A model generated the notes under the pieces. That model searched no databases. It saw nothing but the letters and a program-made list of their open reading frames with translations, and was not told where the DNA came from. Of a DNA stretch of 64,000 nucleotides, positions 35,916-48,046 are shown in pieces. This stretch comes from Parasteatoda lunata (lineage: Eukaryota > Arthropoda > Arachnida > Araneae > Theridiidae). Every line of letters starts with the position of its first letter. The first letter of the stretch is position 1. The position numbers and the translations under genes were made by a program. The stretch lies in the NCBI GenBank assembly GCA_949128135.1, contig OX421981.1, forward strand, positions 42,348,557 to 42,412,556. Direction: 5' to 3'.

Positions 35916-36116
35916 TTAATCCTATGCACTCCGAGTACTTTTAAATGCTGATTGATTTAATATCAGCACTATAGCATTTAAAATATACTAATGTTACACA
36001 ATTTTAAAATTCTTAAAATAATGTGGTTACTAATTATTAAAGTATAAAATTTCTTAATTTTAAAGTGGTGACTATTGATGGTGTCTGCGTGGGGAGATCC
36101 GAGAGCAAAGAGTTAA
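35916..36116. mobile_element. short TTAA MITE (type A'), 201 bp
   Basis: TTAA at both ends with inverted ends TTAATCCTATGCACTCCGAG and, reversed, TTAACTCTTTGCTCTCGGAT. The interior (ACTATAGCATTTAAAATATA, TAAAGTGGTGACTATTGATG) matches 33513-33676. Confidence 0.8.
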
Positions 36117-36819
36117 AGAAGCATATTGTTACTTCTTTATTAGACTGTTAACATCACTTTTTAAATTTTCAAATCACCGTATGAACTTTGATATAGTTTG
36201 CACTTAAGAAGTTTTGCTATAATTTTAAAAGCATATTCTAAGAAACAACGTTTTTTGAAACCCGTGTGGTCCAACATTTTCTTAATCATTTAATCCATTA
36301 ATCATCATTGTTTTAATTATAATTTTAATAATAATAATTAATAATTTTTATAATTTTTTTATCAAAGTTAAGCAACTAGTAACTCAATTTTTTTTCTTCT
36401 ATGAAAACCCCTTAATAATTAAATTAAATAAATATCTATTTTCTGATCTAAAATTATTGAATTGTATTATTTCAAAATTCGTGCGCTTGCTAACACTAGA
36501 AATGTTCAAATTAGTCTAAGAATAAATGTTCTAACACTTTTATCATAAAGGTACTTTTTACATTCCTATACTATGTTTTTTTCTTGGTGATCGAAAAAAA
36601 TGAACACCGAAAAAAAAGCACCTAGTTTATTATTATCTGAATTTAACAAGCGATTAAATTTGGGACGCTGAGCTGTAATATAATTGAATATTTATTGGAA
36701 TGAAATTAGATATTTTCAAATTTATTAATTAATAAAAATTAATTAAATATTTACCGAAAGGAAATTTCTACTAAATTTTAAACTAGTTTATATAATGATT
36801 AGGGTTTAGAAGCAGTTCC
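36117..36819. other. AT-rich spacer
   Basis: No gene or element seen. Confidence 0.4.
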
Positions 36820-38095
36820 AGAACAATACTATTATGCGTTATATAGTTGCATTAAAAATAAAATATTTCTTTCAGTCAATTTAAATTTAAATTTGCAAAA
36901 ATAAATATTTTTGAAATAAATATCTAATTACGTTCGAATAGTTTTTTAGTTTTTTTTTTTTTTTTTAAATGGCTTCAATGATTTGAATCGAATTGGACGT
37001 GAAATTGATGCAATAATAAATGAGGTGTTTTTTTTTTTCCCAAGGCCTTTATCAGAGCTTTTTTGTTCGTCGCATTTTATTTATTTATTTAAGATCGGGA
37101 TTCAATAATTTGAATTGAATTGGACATGAAATTTATTTAATAATAAATTAGGTGTTTTTCCCGCAAGGCTTTTTTCAGAGCTTTTTTCTTCATTGCGTTT
37201 TTTTATATTTATTTAATAATTACAGATATTACATTCTAATTTAACATATAAATGATAATTTTAATAACATACAAATAATAATTTTTAACTAATTATTTTT
37301 TTTAAAATGTCATTAAATAAAATATTTTTCTATTTCTGTTAATATTTTTTAATTCTAAAAAGCTTAAGCATCAGAGAGACCATCAGTAATTGATACATTA
37401 TTCATAACAATACTATTAAACATTATATAGTTGCATTATAAATAAATATTCCTTTCAGTCAATTTCAATTAAAATTTGCATAATAACAATTTTTGTAAAA
37501 TATGTTCGAATAATTATTTAGTTTTTAAAAAAAAAAAAAATATCGTGGTTCAATGATTTGAATTGAATTTAACATGAAATTTATGTAATAATAAATAAGG
37601 TGTTTTTTCCCCAAGTTTTTTTTTCAGAGCTTCTTTCCTCATTGTGTTTTTTATTTCTTTATTTTATAATTGCATGTATAGTATTGTAATTTAACATTCA
37701 ATAGCATACAAATGATACTATTAAAAACATACAAATAATAATTTTTGAACATGTTATTTTTTTAAAAAAAAGCATTCAATAAAATATTTTGTAAATTCTG
37801 TTAATATTTTTTAATTATAAAAAGCTTAAGCATCTAAGAGATCATCAGTAATTGATACATTTTTCATAACAATACTATTTACATTATATAATTGCATTAT
37901 AAATAAATATTCCTTTCAGTCAATTACAATTAAAATTTGCATAATAACTACTATTTTTTTAAAAAAAAATATCTAATTAAGTTCGAATAATTTAGTTAAA
38001 AAACATATCGGGGTTTGAATCGAATTGGACGTGAAGTTTATTTAATAATAAGTGAAGTGTTTTTTTTTTTTTTTTTTTTTTTTTTCAAAGCCTTT
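36820..38095. repeat. ~450-bp tandem repeat, ~2.7 copies
   Basis: AACAATACTATTAAACATTA with TTGCATTATAAATAAATATT, and TTTGAATTGAATTGGACATG with GGTGTTTTTCCC, recur with spacings of about 448 and 456 bp. One copy carries an extra internal 127-bp duplication (36982 and 37109). Confidence 0.8.
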
Positions 38096-38189
38096 TTCTC
38101 CATTGCGTCTTTATATATTTAATATCATTATTATTATTTTCTATTCGGGCAACATGAATCTGGAATGGGTCTTGAAAATCTGCCCGAAT

Positions 38190-38510
38190 CCCTTCTCACC
38201 TTCGCTTAAAAGGACGCCATACCGCTGGAAAAAATTTTCATCGCAAATTCTCTTTCTCCTGCATTACTAATTTCAAATTTAAATTGTAGAAAAAGTGAGT
38301 CAAACAAAACTAGAATAAGCCATGAAATTTCAAGTACTGAAAAGAAAATTTTAAAATATACAAATGAAAATAAATTATGAAATGATAACTAAAGGTTAAG
38401 TTCTCGGAGAAGTTCTCATCTAGTAAGTTGTTTGTATTTCAATAATTTGAAGCATTTTTTTTCCAGCAATTTAAACTTCATGACTTACTCTAGGTTTGTC
38501 TGAAAGTAAT
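38190..38510. repeat. fold-back repeat, copy 2
   Basis: Matches 32480-32830 (AGGACGCCATACCGC, AAATTCTCTTTCTCC, AAGAAAATTTTAAAATATAC). Within the copy, AGAATAAGCCATGAAATTTC and AAACTTCATGACTTACTCTA are inverted partners. Confidence 0.75.
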
Positions 38511-38593
38511 TTTCTTCCTTGGTACGACAAAAAAATCTCACGTGGCAAAAAAAAAAAACCACCCAAGCCCTAATTTAAAAAACCAGTGTATTA

Positions 38594-38988
38594 CAGCCGC
38601 GATGGCTCAGGGGATAGAGCGTTCGCTTTCCAATTAGGTGAACCGGGGTTCGATCCCGGTGATGGCTGGTCGATACGAATTCTGCATCCGGCTTGCACAG
38701 ACCACTGTGCTGACGTGAAATATCCTCAGTGGTAGACGTACCATGGGTTAGAGTCCCCTTGCCGTCTGGATAACCGTGGAAGGTTCTCGTGGTCTTCCTC
38801 TGCATGTAACGCAAATGCGGGTTAGTTCAATAAAAAAAGTTCTCCACGAAGGCAAATTTCTCCCTGTGCTTGATCCAGGAGTTTCCTTGTCTTCTGGATT
38901 GGGTTAAAAATTACAAGGCTACGGAGTTGAACATTAGCAGTCGTAAACCCGTAAAATTGGGTCGGCTGTTCAACGAGGGTTATAAAAT
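38594..38988 (+). mobile_element. SINE-A, full-length tRNA-derived SINE (395 bp)
   Basis: The head has Pol III box A- and box B-like sequence (GATGGCTCAGGGGATAGAGC and GGGTTCGATCCC) and folds as a tRNA-like region. A conserved body follows (GAAATATCCTCAGTGGTAGA, CATGTAACGCAAATGCGGGT). The tail ends TTATAAAATA. Flanking 15-bp duplications AAAACCAGTGTATTA and AAAACCAGAGGATTA differ at two bases, so the insertion is fairly recent. Confidence 0.9.
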
Positions 38989-39003
38989 AAAACCAGAGGA
39001 TTA

Positions 39004-39923
39004 AAACTTTAAAAAAAATATTTTCATTTATGAAAAAAATAAAATAATGCATTATCTTCTTTTTAAACAGTAATTTTCTTTTTCATATCTCATTATGTTT
39101 TGAACGAGCGACAACAATGTCCAGAGTCCAGTGCCCCCTTGATCGTGAAAGGGAAGAAGAAGATGACAATAGTATCTGGCCATCAGAAAAACGACGACAA
39201 CCTCATATTTTGCAAAAAGGCGAAGGTGAGAATAGAGTGGCCTAGAAAAGGGAAAATCTAACAGCATTTGGCATAGTTAAAATACGCCAGGAAATAAACC
39301 CTTTTTTCTTTACTGGCCTACTTAGGGGTTGTTGGCTCGCACCAATCCAAAGCTTCCGGTATCTGTGACTTATACCTCTACGCTCACGTGCATATTATTT
39401 CTTGTTCCCAATGCCAACATAGCGACGGTCACAAAGAATTGCGCATCTAGAATAAAAAGATGCCACCGCTACTTGACAAACAACTTAAAAACAATAAATG
39501 ATTTTTTTTTCTTTCGTACAGGGTGTAGAGCTTCGTCGTTTAACCTGTAAAAATAATGATTAGAATTGTTTTTATTTTGCATTTTAGATTTTGAACTTAA
39601 GAAGTGAGTGATATAATGGGGTTAAAGTAAATAACCGTAATTTGTCGACGAACTCTCTGTGATGTTCTATCAGAATATATTTGTATTTTATTCATTTATT
39701 TACCTAGTTTTCTATGGAGAAACTTAAAACGTATCTCATCGACTCGAAAAGTTATGCGTTTTTGATTTACCTCTTTGTTTTATTATTATATTTTGACCAG
39801 GCATTAAAATGAATTGTGTTGAAATGAATTTTAATAATTAGTGGGTGACAGCGATTCGGGGCAACTCCTCTTAGAAGTGAAAGCCTTCTCACTTTATTAT
39901 GCAAGTAGGCTGCTCATACTATT
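39004..39923. other. unassigned DNA of mixed composition
   Basis: 39100-39300 and 39330-39480 are less AT-rich than average and have short open frames on both strands. None shows a recognisable domain or convincing splice signals. Confidence 0.4.
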
Positions 39924-40191
39924 CCAAAGATGACAACTTGCTCCACTTTGTAAAAAAAAAAAAAAAAAATTCTAGTGGTAATGAATGCTTTCAGCATTTT
40001 TGGTGAAACATTTTTTACTCCGTTACATATGAAATATTCACTGTATTGTATGAAATGCAACTTTATTACAGTTATATCGTGGTGACAATTTTTAAAGAGA
40101 GATAGAGAGTAATTATTCTTATTCTACAAGTTTTGCTATTTAATTCGCTATCAATTTATTGAAACTTTTGCAGAAACAGTTAGCATCCCTG
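39924..40191. mobile_element. TGCCAACT-type MITE copy
   Basis: Left end CAAAGATGACAACTTG, right end CAGTTAGCATCCCTG, about 268 bp. The interior has TTCTAGTGGTAATGA and an ATGAAATGCAACTTTATT-like block shared with 13690. Confidence 0.7.
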
Positions 40192-40544
40192 CTAGTGTGG
40201 GGACAGCTGTTTCACGTATAGCAGCCAAATTTTACATTTCATTTGAGAGTTTTATTTTTCTAATAGTTAATGCTTTTATGTGAATGTTAATTCCGAGTAA
40301 TCTGCCTTACGAGTAGCCCCCCGAGTAGCTGCCGAGTAGCCCCATACTGGGGCTTCGTAGGGTGGCACAGATGACTCGTTTAATGAGAATTAAAAATTAA
40401 ATCGAGATTGGAAAATAAAAGATAACGATTCGCATTATTTACAAAAGAATTTTGAAAGATTGCCGTTGAAAAGTAAGAAGTTTGTTGAGGGGTTGTAATT
40501 GACGTTAGATGAATGATAAGTTCAGTTTTAAAGGTGCCATTAAA
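40192..40544. other. spacer with short CGAGTAG repeats
   Basis: 40307-40350 holds three CGAGTAGC-type units with C runs. No gene is seen. It may be part of the LINE remnant's 3' sequence. Confidence 0.35.
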
Positions 40545-40758
40545 ATTTGCTATATCGCAACTTATTGCAAATGTATGGAATTTTGCCTATCTTTCTTCAA
40601 GTTATTCTGTTACGGGTTTAATTTTTAAGTCATTTTTTAGATCTTCATTCTTTGCAAACCATGGGGATCCAGTCATTTTCGTTATGAATTTGTTTGCTGA
40701 AGTTTGTAGTTTGTTGATGTAAGTTTTATGTGCCGGCCCTCGGGCTATTGAACTATAA
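40545..40758 (-). pseudogene. LINE (jockey-like) reverse transcriptase C-terminal remnant
   Basis: The minus strand reads YINKLQTSANKFITKMTGSP then WFAKNEDLKNDLKI and a stop. This is the motif after the reverse-transcriptase core in jockey-type non-LTR retrotransposons (family wording: LQ..QNK.LR.ITGAPWFVRN..L..DL.I). Only about 60 residues survive; no catalytic YxDD region is nearby. The plus-strand frame over the same bases is a shadow. Confidence 0.7.
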
Positions 40759-40918
40759 GTGATGATGGGTGATCAAGTAGAAGAATCTTTTATTTCTTAA
40801 AAAGGTTTGAGTATTAGCATATGTCTAATGGCAGAGATGACACCTTGCTCCCTACAGAGGATAAATATTTTCTAGTGGTAGTCTCAGCATTATTTTAAGT
40901 TTTTTAAATTGAAATTAC

Positions 40919-41194
40919 TGGCCTGCCAACAACTACGGTTTTAGCAAAATATTTTAAAGAGTGATGGACGTTTAAAACCAAAGCTTCCATAATTTTTGGT
41001 AATATTGCCAACATATTAAAAGCTTTACCACAGAAGAGCAAGAAAGGAGTGACGTTACATATGAACTTTTAAATAATTTATATGCAGTAGTGTAGAAAAT
41101 AATTTCAAATAAATAAAAAATAATTCATTAAAACATAAACATGGCTACCATAAGAATAAATTTTTACAAAAAGCGTAGATATTTGGCAACCCTG
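40919..41194. mobile_element. TGCCAACT-type MITE, complete copy (276 bp)
   Basis: The left end GGCCTGCCAACAACTACGGT and right end ATTTGGCAACCCTG (reversed CAGGGTTGCCAAAT) are imperfect inverted repeats of about 30 bp. A short (CA)n follows at 41195-41208. It is the best preserved copy of its family here. Confidence 0.8.
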
Positions 41195-41260
41195 CACACA
41201 CACACACACATCTATATATATTTAAATTTTTTTGTATCTGTTTAAATTGCTTGTGTTTAA

Positions 41261-41617
41261 TTAACACTTTTCTCGCCGACTGTCACAAATACGCGCTAAC
41301 ATAAAACCTCATCAATCAGGGTAAAAAGATAAAACTGATAACCATAGTAGTTCTTTAGCAGTTTATTTGTGAGCGGGGTTATAATTGTTTGATTTATTTA
41401 ATTCACCATTACTTTAGTTCAAAATAAAATTATTTAGTTATACTTTGAACTAACATTGATTATATATATGATTAAACTAACAATAATTAAAGTAAAAGCA
41501 AAATAAGTCTGTCCAATTAGCAACGCCTACATTTCAGCTACCGTTTTTTATTTATTTACATCCTGATTCTGATTTTGAACGAATGCTTATATGAATCACT
41601 CGTCCCCTAAGAGTTAA
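41261..41617 (+). mobile_element. TTAA MITE type B, complete copy
   Basis: TTAA at both ends. Left end TTAACACTTTTCTCGCCGAC, right end CGTCCCCTAAGAGTTAA. The interior is shared with 60973, 18310 (inverted) and 4256. Length 357 bp, non-coding. Confidence 0.85.
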
Positions 41618-42049
41618 TGGTGGACAAAATTGTCTTAATTCTAATTTACTCAACACTACTTCTAAATAATTCAATTGCATATATGCTACGCGGCTTAGTT
41701 ACTGTTACAGATATGACAAAGTAACTGTTATAAAACTATACATCTTGTGATATATATCTTGTTCAGAATTCAAACATTTTTTGCTTTTTTAAACAAACTT
41801 AGAAGCCAATTGAAGAAATTTCCACACCCACGGCCACGGTCTTAATAAAGACGCTTTTTGCATTAGTGCAAAATAAGAATCCGGCAGGTAACCGGATAAA
41901 AAGACGCTAGAAACGAATGGGTTGAATCAATAAATTAATATTGGATTTATTATGTCATATCCATGCTCAAAAAAAAACTGACTTTTAATAAATACTTACA
42001 TTTTTTTATTATTTTATTTAATAATAGGCGAAAAAAATTTGATGTGTAA
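41618..42049. other. AT-rich spacer
   Basis: No gene. The block 41840-41900 (AAAGACGCTTTTTGCATTAG, GCAAAATAAGA) is faintly like 17631-17665 beside the rearranged hAT MITE. Confidence 0.4.
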
Positions 42050-43640
42050 GGTAAACTATTTTTAAATCATTTTAAAAAAAAGTAATTTTACATGGCAAAA
42101 TACAACATTTGAGCGAATTCGGTCTAATATTTCCTAAGAAATCGAATTTTAGAGAAGCCTTATTTGTAAAATTCGATTTCTTAGGAACCATTCGTAACTT
42201 AAAATATTGTCTACAAAATTAATTAGCATATTTGAGGTCACCCTTTTGAACCATTAAGATCTAAAATTTAAAATTATTCATTTTGATCATTAGATCAAAA
42301 GTAATTCAGGGTTGTCCGTTTATTTTTTTATTTTACTATACATCATATCGATATGATTAGTCTTTTGTTTTTTCATCTAAAGTTAAACCTCGTTCTGAAA
42401 TATAAAACATTTTATTTCTCTGAATATTAAAAGTTGCAGCAATCATTAGGGTTAATGCAACAAAAATAGACATTCGTATTAAACCCCAAAGGCTTTTCAT
42501 TTACACAAAACTGCGACTTTTCTCAATATTGACGTTTTGCGCCATTTTCGAAATTAACGTACCAGGCCTGGCTTTAGATAAAGCAGGCTTAACCTAACTG
42601 TCATAAGTAACAGTAACAGTTATAAAAATAGCATATTATTCGCAAGAAAACATTATTTCCGATTACGACGTAGCCTATGTTGCACCTTAATTACAGCAGA
42701 TGTTTTGGAAAATATCAAATGATAAAACCTGTGGCCCAGTTTTAGAGATTATGCTTGAGATAAATAAGGGTAATCCGTTATATTTTCAGACAGTAAAGTG
42801 CTCCATGAAAAACGGACTACCTTGAATAACTTTTGTTGATTTAATGATCGGATTTTCACGTTCTAGGACTCATTCTTAATGGTTTGACGAGGTGCCTTAA
42901 AATATGCGAATTAATTAGTGCACAAGATAATTTAAGTTATGAAATCAGACACAAAGATGCACTTTTTCTGGACAAACATACAATTTTTTCGATGGATTCG
43001 AATTTCTGCGCCCCAAAATATAGGCGATAGTCACAATCCGGCAAATATGGCCCGGATAGTTTGGTATGGAGACAGCTCCAAAGTTTGGAGCACTTGATGT
43101 TGATTTTACTTTTTGCGTGTTTCGCTATATATCGAGAAGTTTTTGAAATTGAAAAAATTTTACATATAACTATAAATTTTTTTTTTATTGAAAGCTAATT
43201 CCATGCAAAAAAAAAATAACTTTTAATAAATATTTATGATTTTTATTATATTATTTAATGCCTGACTTATTATTTAGTTTAGTTTTTTATTATATTATTT
43301 AGTTCCTATTTCTATATTTATATATTAGTTCCTGAGAAACTGAACATCAAAAAAAATCAGATACTATCAGAATTATCTTTGACTAAACGAATTTTATAAT
43401 TGCATTTGAAAAATTTTCATATCTCTTAAAAAGTTCTTGAGACATATACGATATACTCAAAAAGTAAAATCAGCATGGGCCCAAACTCTTGAGGGATTTC
43501 TTGGCCAAACTAGTGGGACCATATTTCCCAGATTGCAGCTATTTCCTATATTTTGGGAGTTTGAAATCCGAAACCAACGATATTTTTTTGTGCACTGTAC
43601 ATACCCTCCCCCCTCCTCAAGCAATTAGTTCCTGAGTAAA
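42050..43640. repeat. large palindromic dispersed repeat (R1)
   Basis: 42190-42330 (AATTAGCATATTTGAGGTCA, GAACCATTAAGATCTAAAAT, ATTAGATCAAAAGTAATTCA) reappears in inverted, diverged form at about 42780-42960. Parts of 43430-43600 match 1510-1680 (GGACCATATTTCCCAGATT type). Probably an old fold-back transposon; termini not defined. Confidence 0.55.
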
Positions 43641-43759
43641 ATTGTACGTAATTTTCTCTGCTACACATTGCATCTCCATTAAATAATATGTGGGAAACAG
43701 GTTTTCAAATGTAGGAAAGCTCGCAACTGAAAGTTTGGAAAAATTCGGGACTAGCATAA

Positions 43760-43863
43760 CGTAATTCTCCCGAATATTATCTAATAATGAAATAGTTCTT
43801 CTACCAGTATTTTCTCTTTTCCGTCCCGCTTTCAGGCCTGAACACCCGGCGTGAACGTGTTAA
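43760..43863 (-). mobile_element. TTAA MITE type D, end fragment
   Basis: Reverse complement of the left ~100 bp of 45400-45722, ending CGGCGTGAACGTGTTAA. Confidence 0.85.
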
Positions 43864-43866
43864 ACT

Positions 43867-45399
43867 ATACCAAAGTTATTTAAAATTTAATATTTATAAC
43901 ACGGGGTTAGCCTTGTTTATGGCTATTTTATCTTTCTATAAATTGCTAACAATGGTTCTCTTCCCATGCACCTAAGTGTCAGTTGGGAACAATTCAGTCA
44001 CTGCTTCTTTTGAATTCTTGGCGTTAGGACTGGGGACCTTCTGTCCGACGGCTATTAATCTAGTGTACCAAATTACCAAAATTTCTTCATGTGAAAATAA
44101 TGACGTATCTCTTCATTTCTATAAAAGGAGCAGCCTTTTATTTTGTGATTTTTTATGACCGTAGATGCAAATTGTTAAAATTATATTCTTGCTTGCCGGT
44201 TAAAAGGTAGTGTCATTTGCACTTCTAAAAAATAAAATTTGTGGAAAATCCCTGATTATTTAGATTTTGAGAAAATGTAATAAACTGAAAGTGTCTCTTC
44301 CATTATTGTAGGGTAGTGTATATGCAATAATGTCACTTCACAAAACGCATGCGTACAACAGAACATTACCTCTAATGATAATTATTCTTCCATAAAAAAC
44401 TGGACCCAAAGTCTCATCAGAAAAAATTGGAACAAAAATTAATCTCCATCATAAACTTGAAATATCTCTACCATATTCATATTTCAAATTTATACCCGTT
44501 TTCTAAAACACGCATTTGATCAAAAAGATTACCAACTATTTGAAAACAAGAAGATTTTTTTGCTAAAAATAAGATGCAATTGTAAAACAAGTTTTCCACT
44601 TTGTTAGTCCATTTTTCTTCTTGCATAAGCAATAGATTAAAATTTTGAAGCTCTAAGATTAGAAAATAAATTAAAAATCCAGATCTAAAAAAAAAAAAAA
44701 AACAGTAAACAAGTAGTAAAAGTAAGGGAAAAAAACGGAAAACAAGCTCATCCTCATTACTTCCTATGTTATTTTTACCTTTACCTTTAAAAACGCGTTA
44801 CACTTCCTTGTTTCAGCGCATTGAAATTGTTCTTTCTTTTTTTCTTATTTCTCTCCCCCTTTCCTTATCGAAGATTTATTTTAGTTGATAGAGGAAGAAG
44901 ATTTAAAGAAGAAAGTCGCGCCGTGACGTCAACAACACATTTGACTCTTGCTCTCATTATGAACCTTTAGGGTGAATGTTTTACTGACCTAAATTCAAAA
45001 CAACAGGTTTCTTGCTTAAACTTCGCTCTCACTTTCTTCTCGGAGTCTTCTTTAATCTGCCATTAAGAATAACAAGTTGAAGAACTAAATAAGAAAAAAA
45101 AAAAAGAAAGAAAAAGAAGAAAAAAAAACAATATATGTTGCCACTGGTGCACATGTGTTTGCGTGATTTCGTAATTGTTTTATACTACTTTCGAATGTAG
45201 ATCTCATACTTTTATGATCTGTTTTCTAGAAATTTATTGCGCAACTTAATGTTCGAATTTTTTATTTTTTATTTTATTTTGAGTCGCCAATATTTGTTAA
45301 AATGGAAAGATAAATTCGAAACAAAAATGAGTTCTTATTTTTTTTTTTTTTTAATGTGATATTATTTGATAAATGTGATATACGAAGAAAGATGCTTCT
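43867..45399. other. unassigned DNA, purine-rich tracts
   Basis: No gene recognised. 45089-45128 is an A/G-rich low-complexity run. Composition is otherwise ordinary for the window. Confidence 0.4.
44924..44931. promoter_or_regulatory. CRE-type palindrome TGACGTCA
   Basis: A full consensus CREB/ATF site within a slightly GC-richer patch (GTCGCGCCGTGACGTCAACA). There is no promoter or gene next to it, so it may be chance. Confidence 0.2.
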
Positions 45400-45722
45400 T
45401 TAACACGTTCACGCCGGGTGTTCAGGCCTGAAAGCGGGACGGAAAAGAGAAAATACTGGTAGAAGAACTATTTCAATATTAGATAATATTCGGGAGGAGT
45501 TAATCTATTCTCAACAATAACAATTCACTGTAAGGAAATTTATCACGGCGAAGAAGCAATTCAATATAAAAATTGCATCCGTTAAAAACAATTGGTAGTT
45601 ATGGATTTTTATTATTCCCGGAAAAAAACTAAAAAATGAAATTTATTTGTTACCAGTTTTTTCTCCGGTGTGCCCCCCGATGAGACAATCTAGAGTGGGT
45701 CACGCCAGCGTGAACGTGTTAA
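45400..45722. mobile_element. TTAA MITE type D with an hAT-M1-like core
   Basis: The outer ends TTAACACGTTCACGCCGGG and CAGCGTGAACGTGTTAA form an inverted repeat with TTAA at both sides. Just inside, AGGCCTGAAAGCGGGACGGA, a GGGAGGAGTT block and TACCAGTTTTTTCTC follow the hAT-type M1 family in order. It therefore shares a core with M1 but has different termini. Confidence 0.8.
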
Positions 45723-46300
<578 letters not shown>

Positions 46301-46303
46301 ATT

Positions 46304-46599
46304 CATACCTGCCAATTCTTCCGCATTTGGCGGAAGATTTTATTTCTACATTTTAAGTGGTAGTAAAATGTATGCTTTCTATGTATTCCTTGCGTTTATA
46401 AATTTAATTTATAATCTTTTTGACCACCAATATTTTTAAAAAAATTAAGAATATATATTAATATGTAATACTATTGTGGTAGTCCACATAAGCTACCCCA
46501 AAATACAGAGTATGTTTCTGCCTAAAATTGTAATTTAAATTCCATTTTGCTACCACTGGGGAAAATCATCCTCGAAAGGATTAAAAGTTGGCAGGTATG
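46304..46599. mobile_element. MITE with CATACCTGCCAA ends, 296 bp
   Basis: The left end CATACCTGCCAA and right end TTGGCAGGTATG are perfect 12-bp inverted repeats, flanked by TATATATA-rich DNA on both sides. Non-coding. Its interior looks like the source of the 103-bp satellite unit at 55850. Confidence 0.8.
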
Positions 46600-46611
46600 T
46601 ATATATATAGC

Positions 46612-46890
46612 ATATGACTGACGAATTTCCATGTTTTTTGTTAAAATTTATTCTAGTGGTAGCTATGTTTATGTTTTCATGCATTATTTTTTATACCTTT
46701 AAACTTATATCCCTCACCACTACATATAAATGATTTAGAAGTTCATTTGCAACGCCACTTTCATCCTGCTCTATTGTATAGTGGCACTTAAAGTGTTGGT
46801 AAAATTACCAAAAGTTCTGAAAGCTTTAGTATATAAATGTCTACCACTCTATAAAATATTTTGCTAAAAGCTCTGTAGTTAGTAGGCCTG
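46612..46890 (-). mobile_element. TGCCAACT-type MITE
   Basis: Similar in reverse to 40919-41194, with shared TTCTAGTGGTAGCTATGTTT, an ACTACATATAAATGATTTA-like block and TTTTGCTAAAAGCTCTGTAG. The left end is eroded. Confidence 0.7.
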
Positions 46891-47289
46891 TAAACATTAA
46901 TGATTGTTTTTTTTTTTAAAAAAAAAGAGAATCGCTTTACTAATTTATGCTATAATACATAACTGTGAATTTCTCCCGTTTTCTCAGAGTGTTTAATTTG
47001 TAACAAAATTTATGCTTCGTTGTTTCATCCTTGACTTAATAAACTAGATTAAATCGTTTTTGACTTCAATCATACATAAAAAATTAAAACATAATTACCA
47101 TAGTTTAAGATAAAAATTTTGTTCTTGGTAGTTAAAGTGATGTATTAGGTCTACCAGAAAGTTTGCTACCAGAATTACTCGCTGCCTTTTATAGTAATGC
47201 AAAAGGTTCTTATATGAAAGAAAGTGGTAAGCTACTTACTTTTTAGCTCAATGGTAAATCTTCTAGCTTAAAGAGAAGCATAACTTTTT
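46891..47289. other. AT-rich spacer
   Basis: No gene seen. Low-complexity T/A runs near 46900. Confidence 0.4.
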
Positions 47290-48020
47290 TTCAATGAAAA
47301 GAAATGCTTGTTATTTCAGGAATGCTTGTCGTTTTATTTTCAGAAGTGGTAAATGCGTCTAAAAATACAGAAAATTGCGATTAACAAAAAGCACTAACCA
47401 ATCGAAAAACGGTCAAAACTAGCACCCCCTAAATCTTTTACTTTTTACTGATTTTCAATGAAAAGAAATGCTTGTTATTTCAGGAATGCTTGGCATTTTA
47501 TTTTCAGGAATGATTAGTGAGCCTTGAAATGTAGAATATTGTGGTTAACAAAAAGCACTAACTAATCGTAATATGATCAAAAATATAGTAACGTTCGGTC
47601 ACTTTTATGTTTCAATATTAACCATGATTATCATGATTTTCAATAATAAGAAATGCTTGTTATTTCAGGAATGCTTGTCGTTTTATTTTCAGGAATGGTA
47701 AGTGCGCCTAAAAATGCAGAAAATTGCGATTAACAAAAAGCACTAACCAATCGGAAAACGCTCAAAACTAGCAATGTTCTGTCACTTTTATTTTTCACTG
47801 GTTTTCAATAATTTTATTAAAAATTTATAATTTGAATTTTATTTTCATGAATGATAAGTGCGCCTAGAAAAGCAGAGTATTGTGGTTCACAAAAAGCACT
47901 AACCAATCGGAATATGGTCATAATTAGCAACGTTCAGTCACTTTTATTTTCACTGATTTTCAATAATAAGAGATGTTTGTTATTTCAGGAATGCTTGGTA
48001 TTTTATTTTCAGGATTTATT
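47290..48020. repeat. 165-185-bp tandem satellite, ~4.5 copies
   Basis: GAAATGCTTGTTATTTCAGG recurs at 47301, 47465 and 47650, and in changed form near 47814 and 47980. Each unit also carries CAAAAAGCACTAACCAATCG. Non-coding. Confidence 0.9.
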
Positions 48021-48046
48021 TTTTAAGTCATTTTGTGTGGAATAGA

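Noticed and set aside
44924..44931. Promoter built around the CRE palindrome
   Set aside because: No TATA/Inr arrangement tied to a transcribed exon; a single 8-mer is weak evidence.
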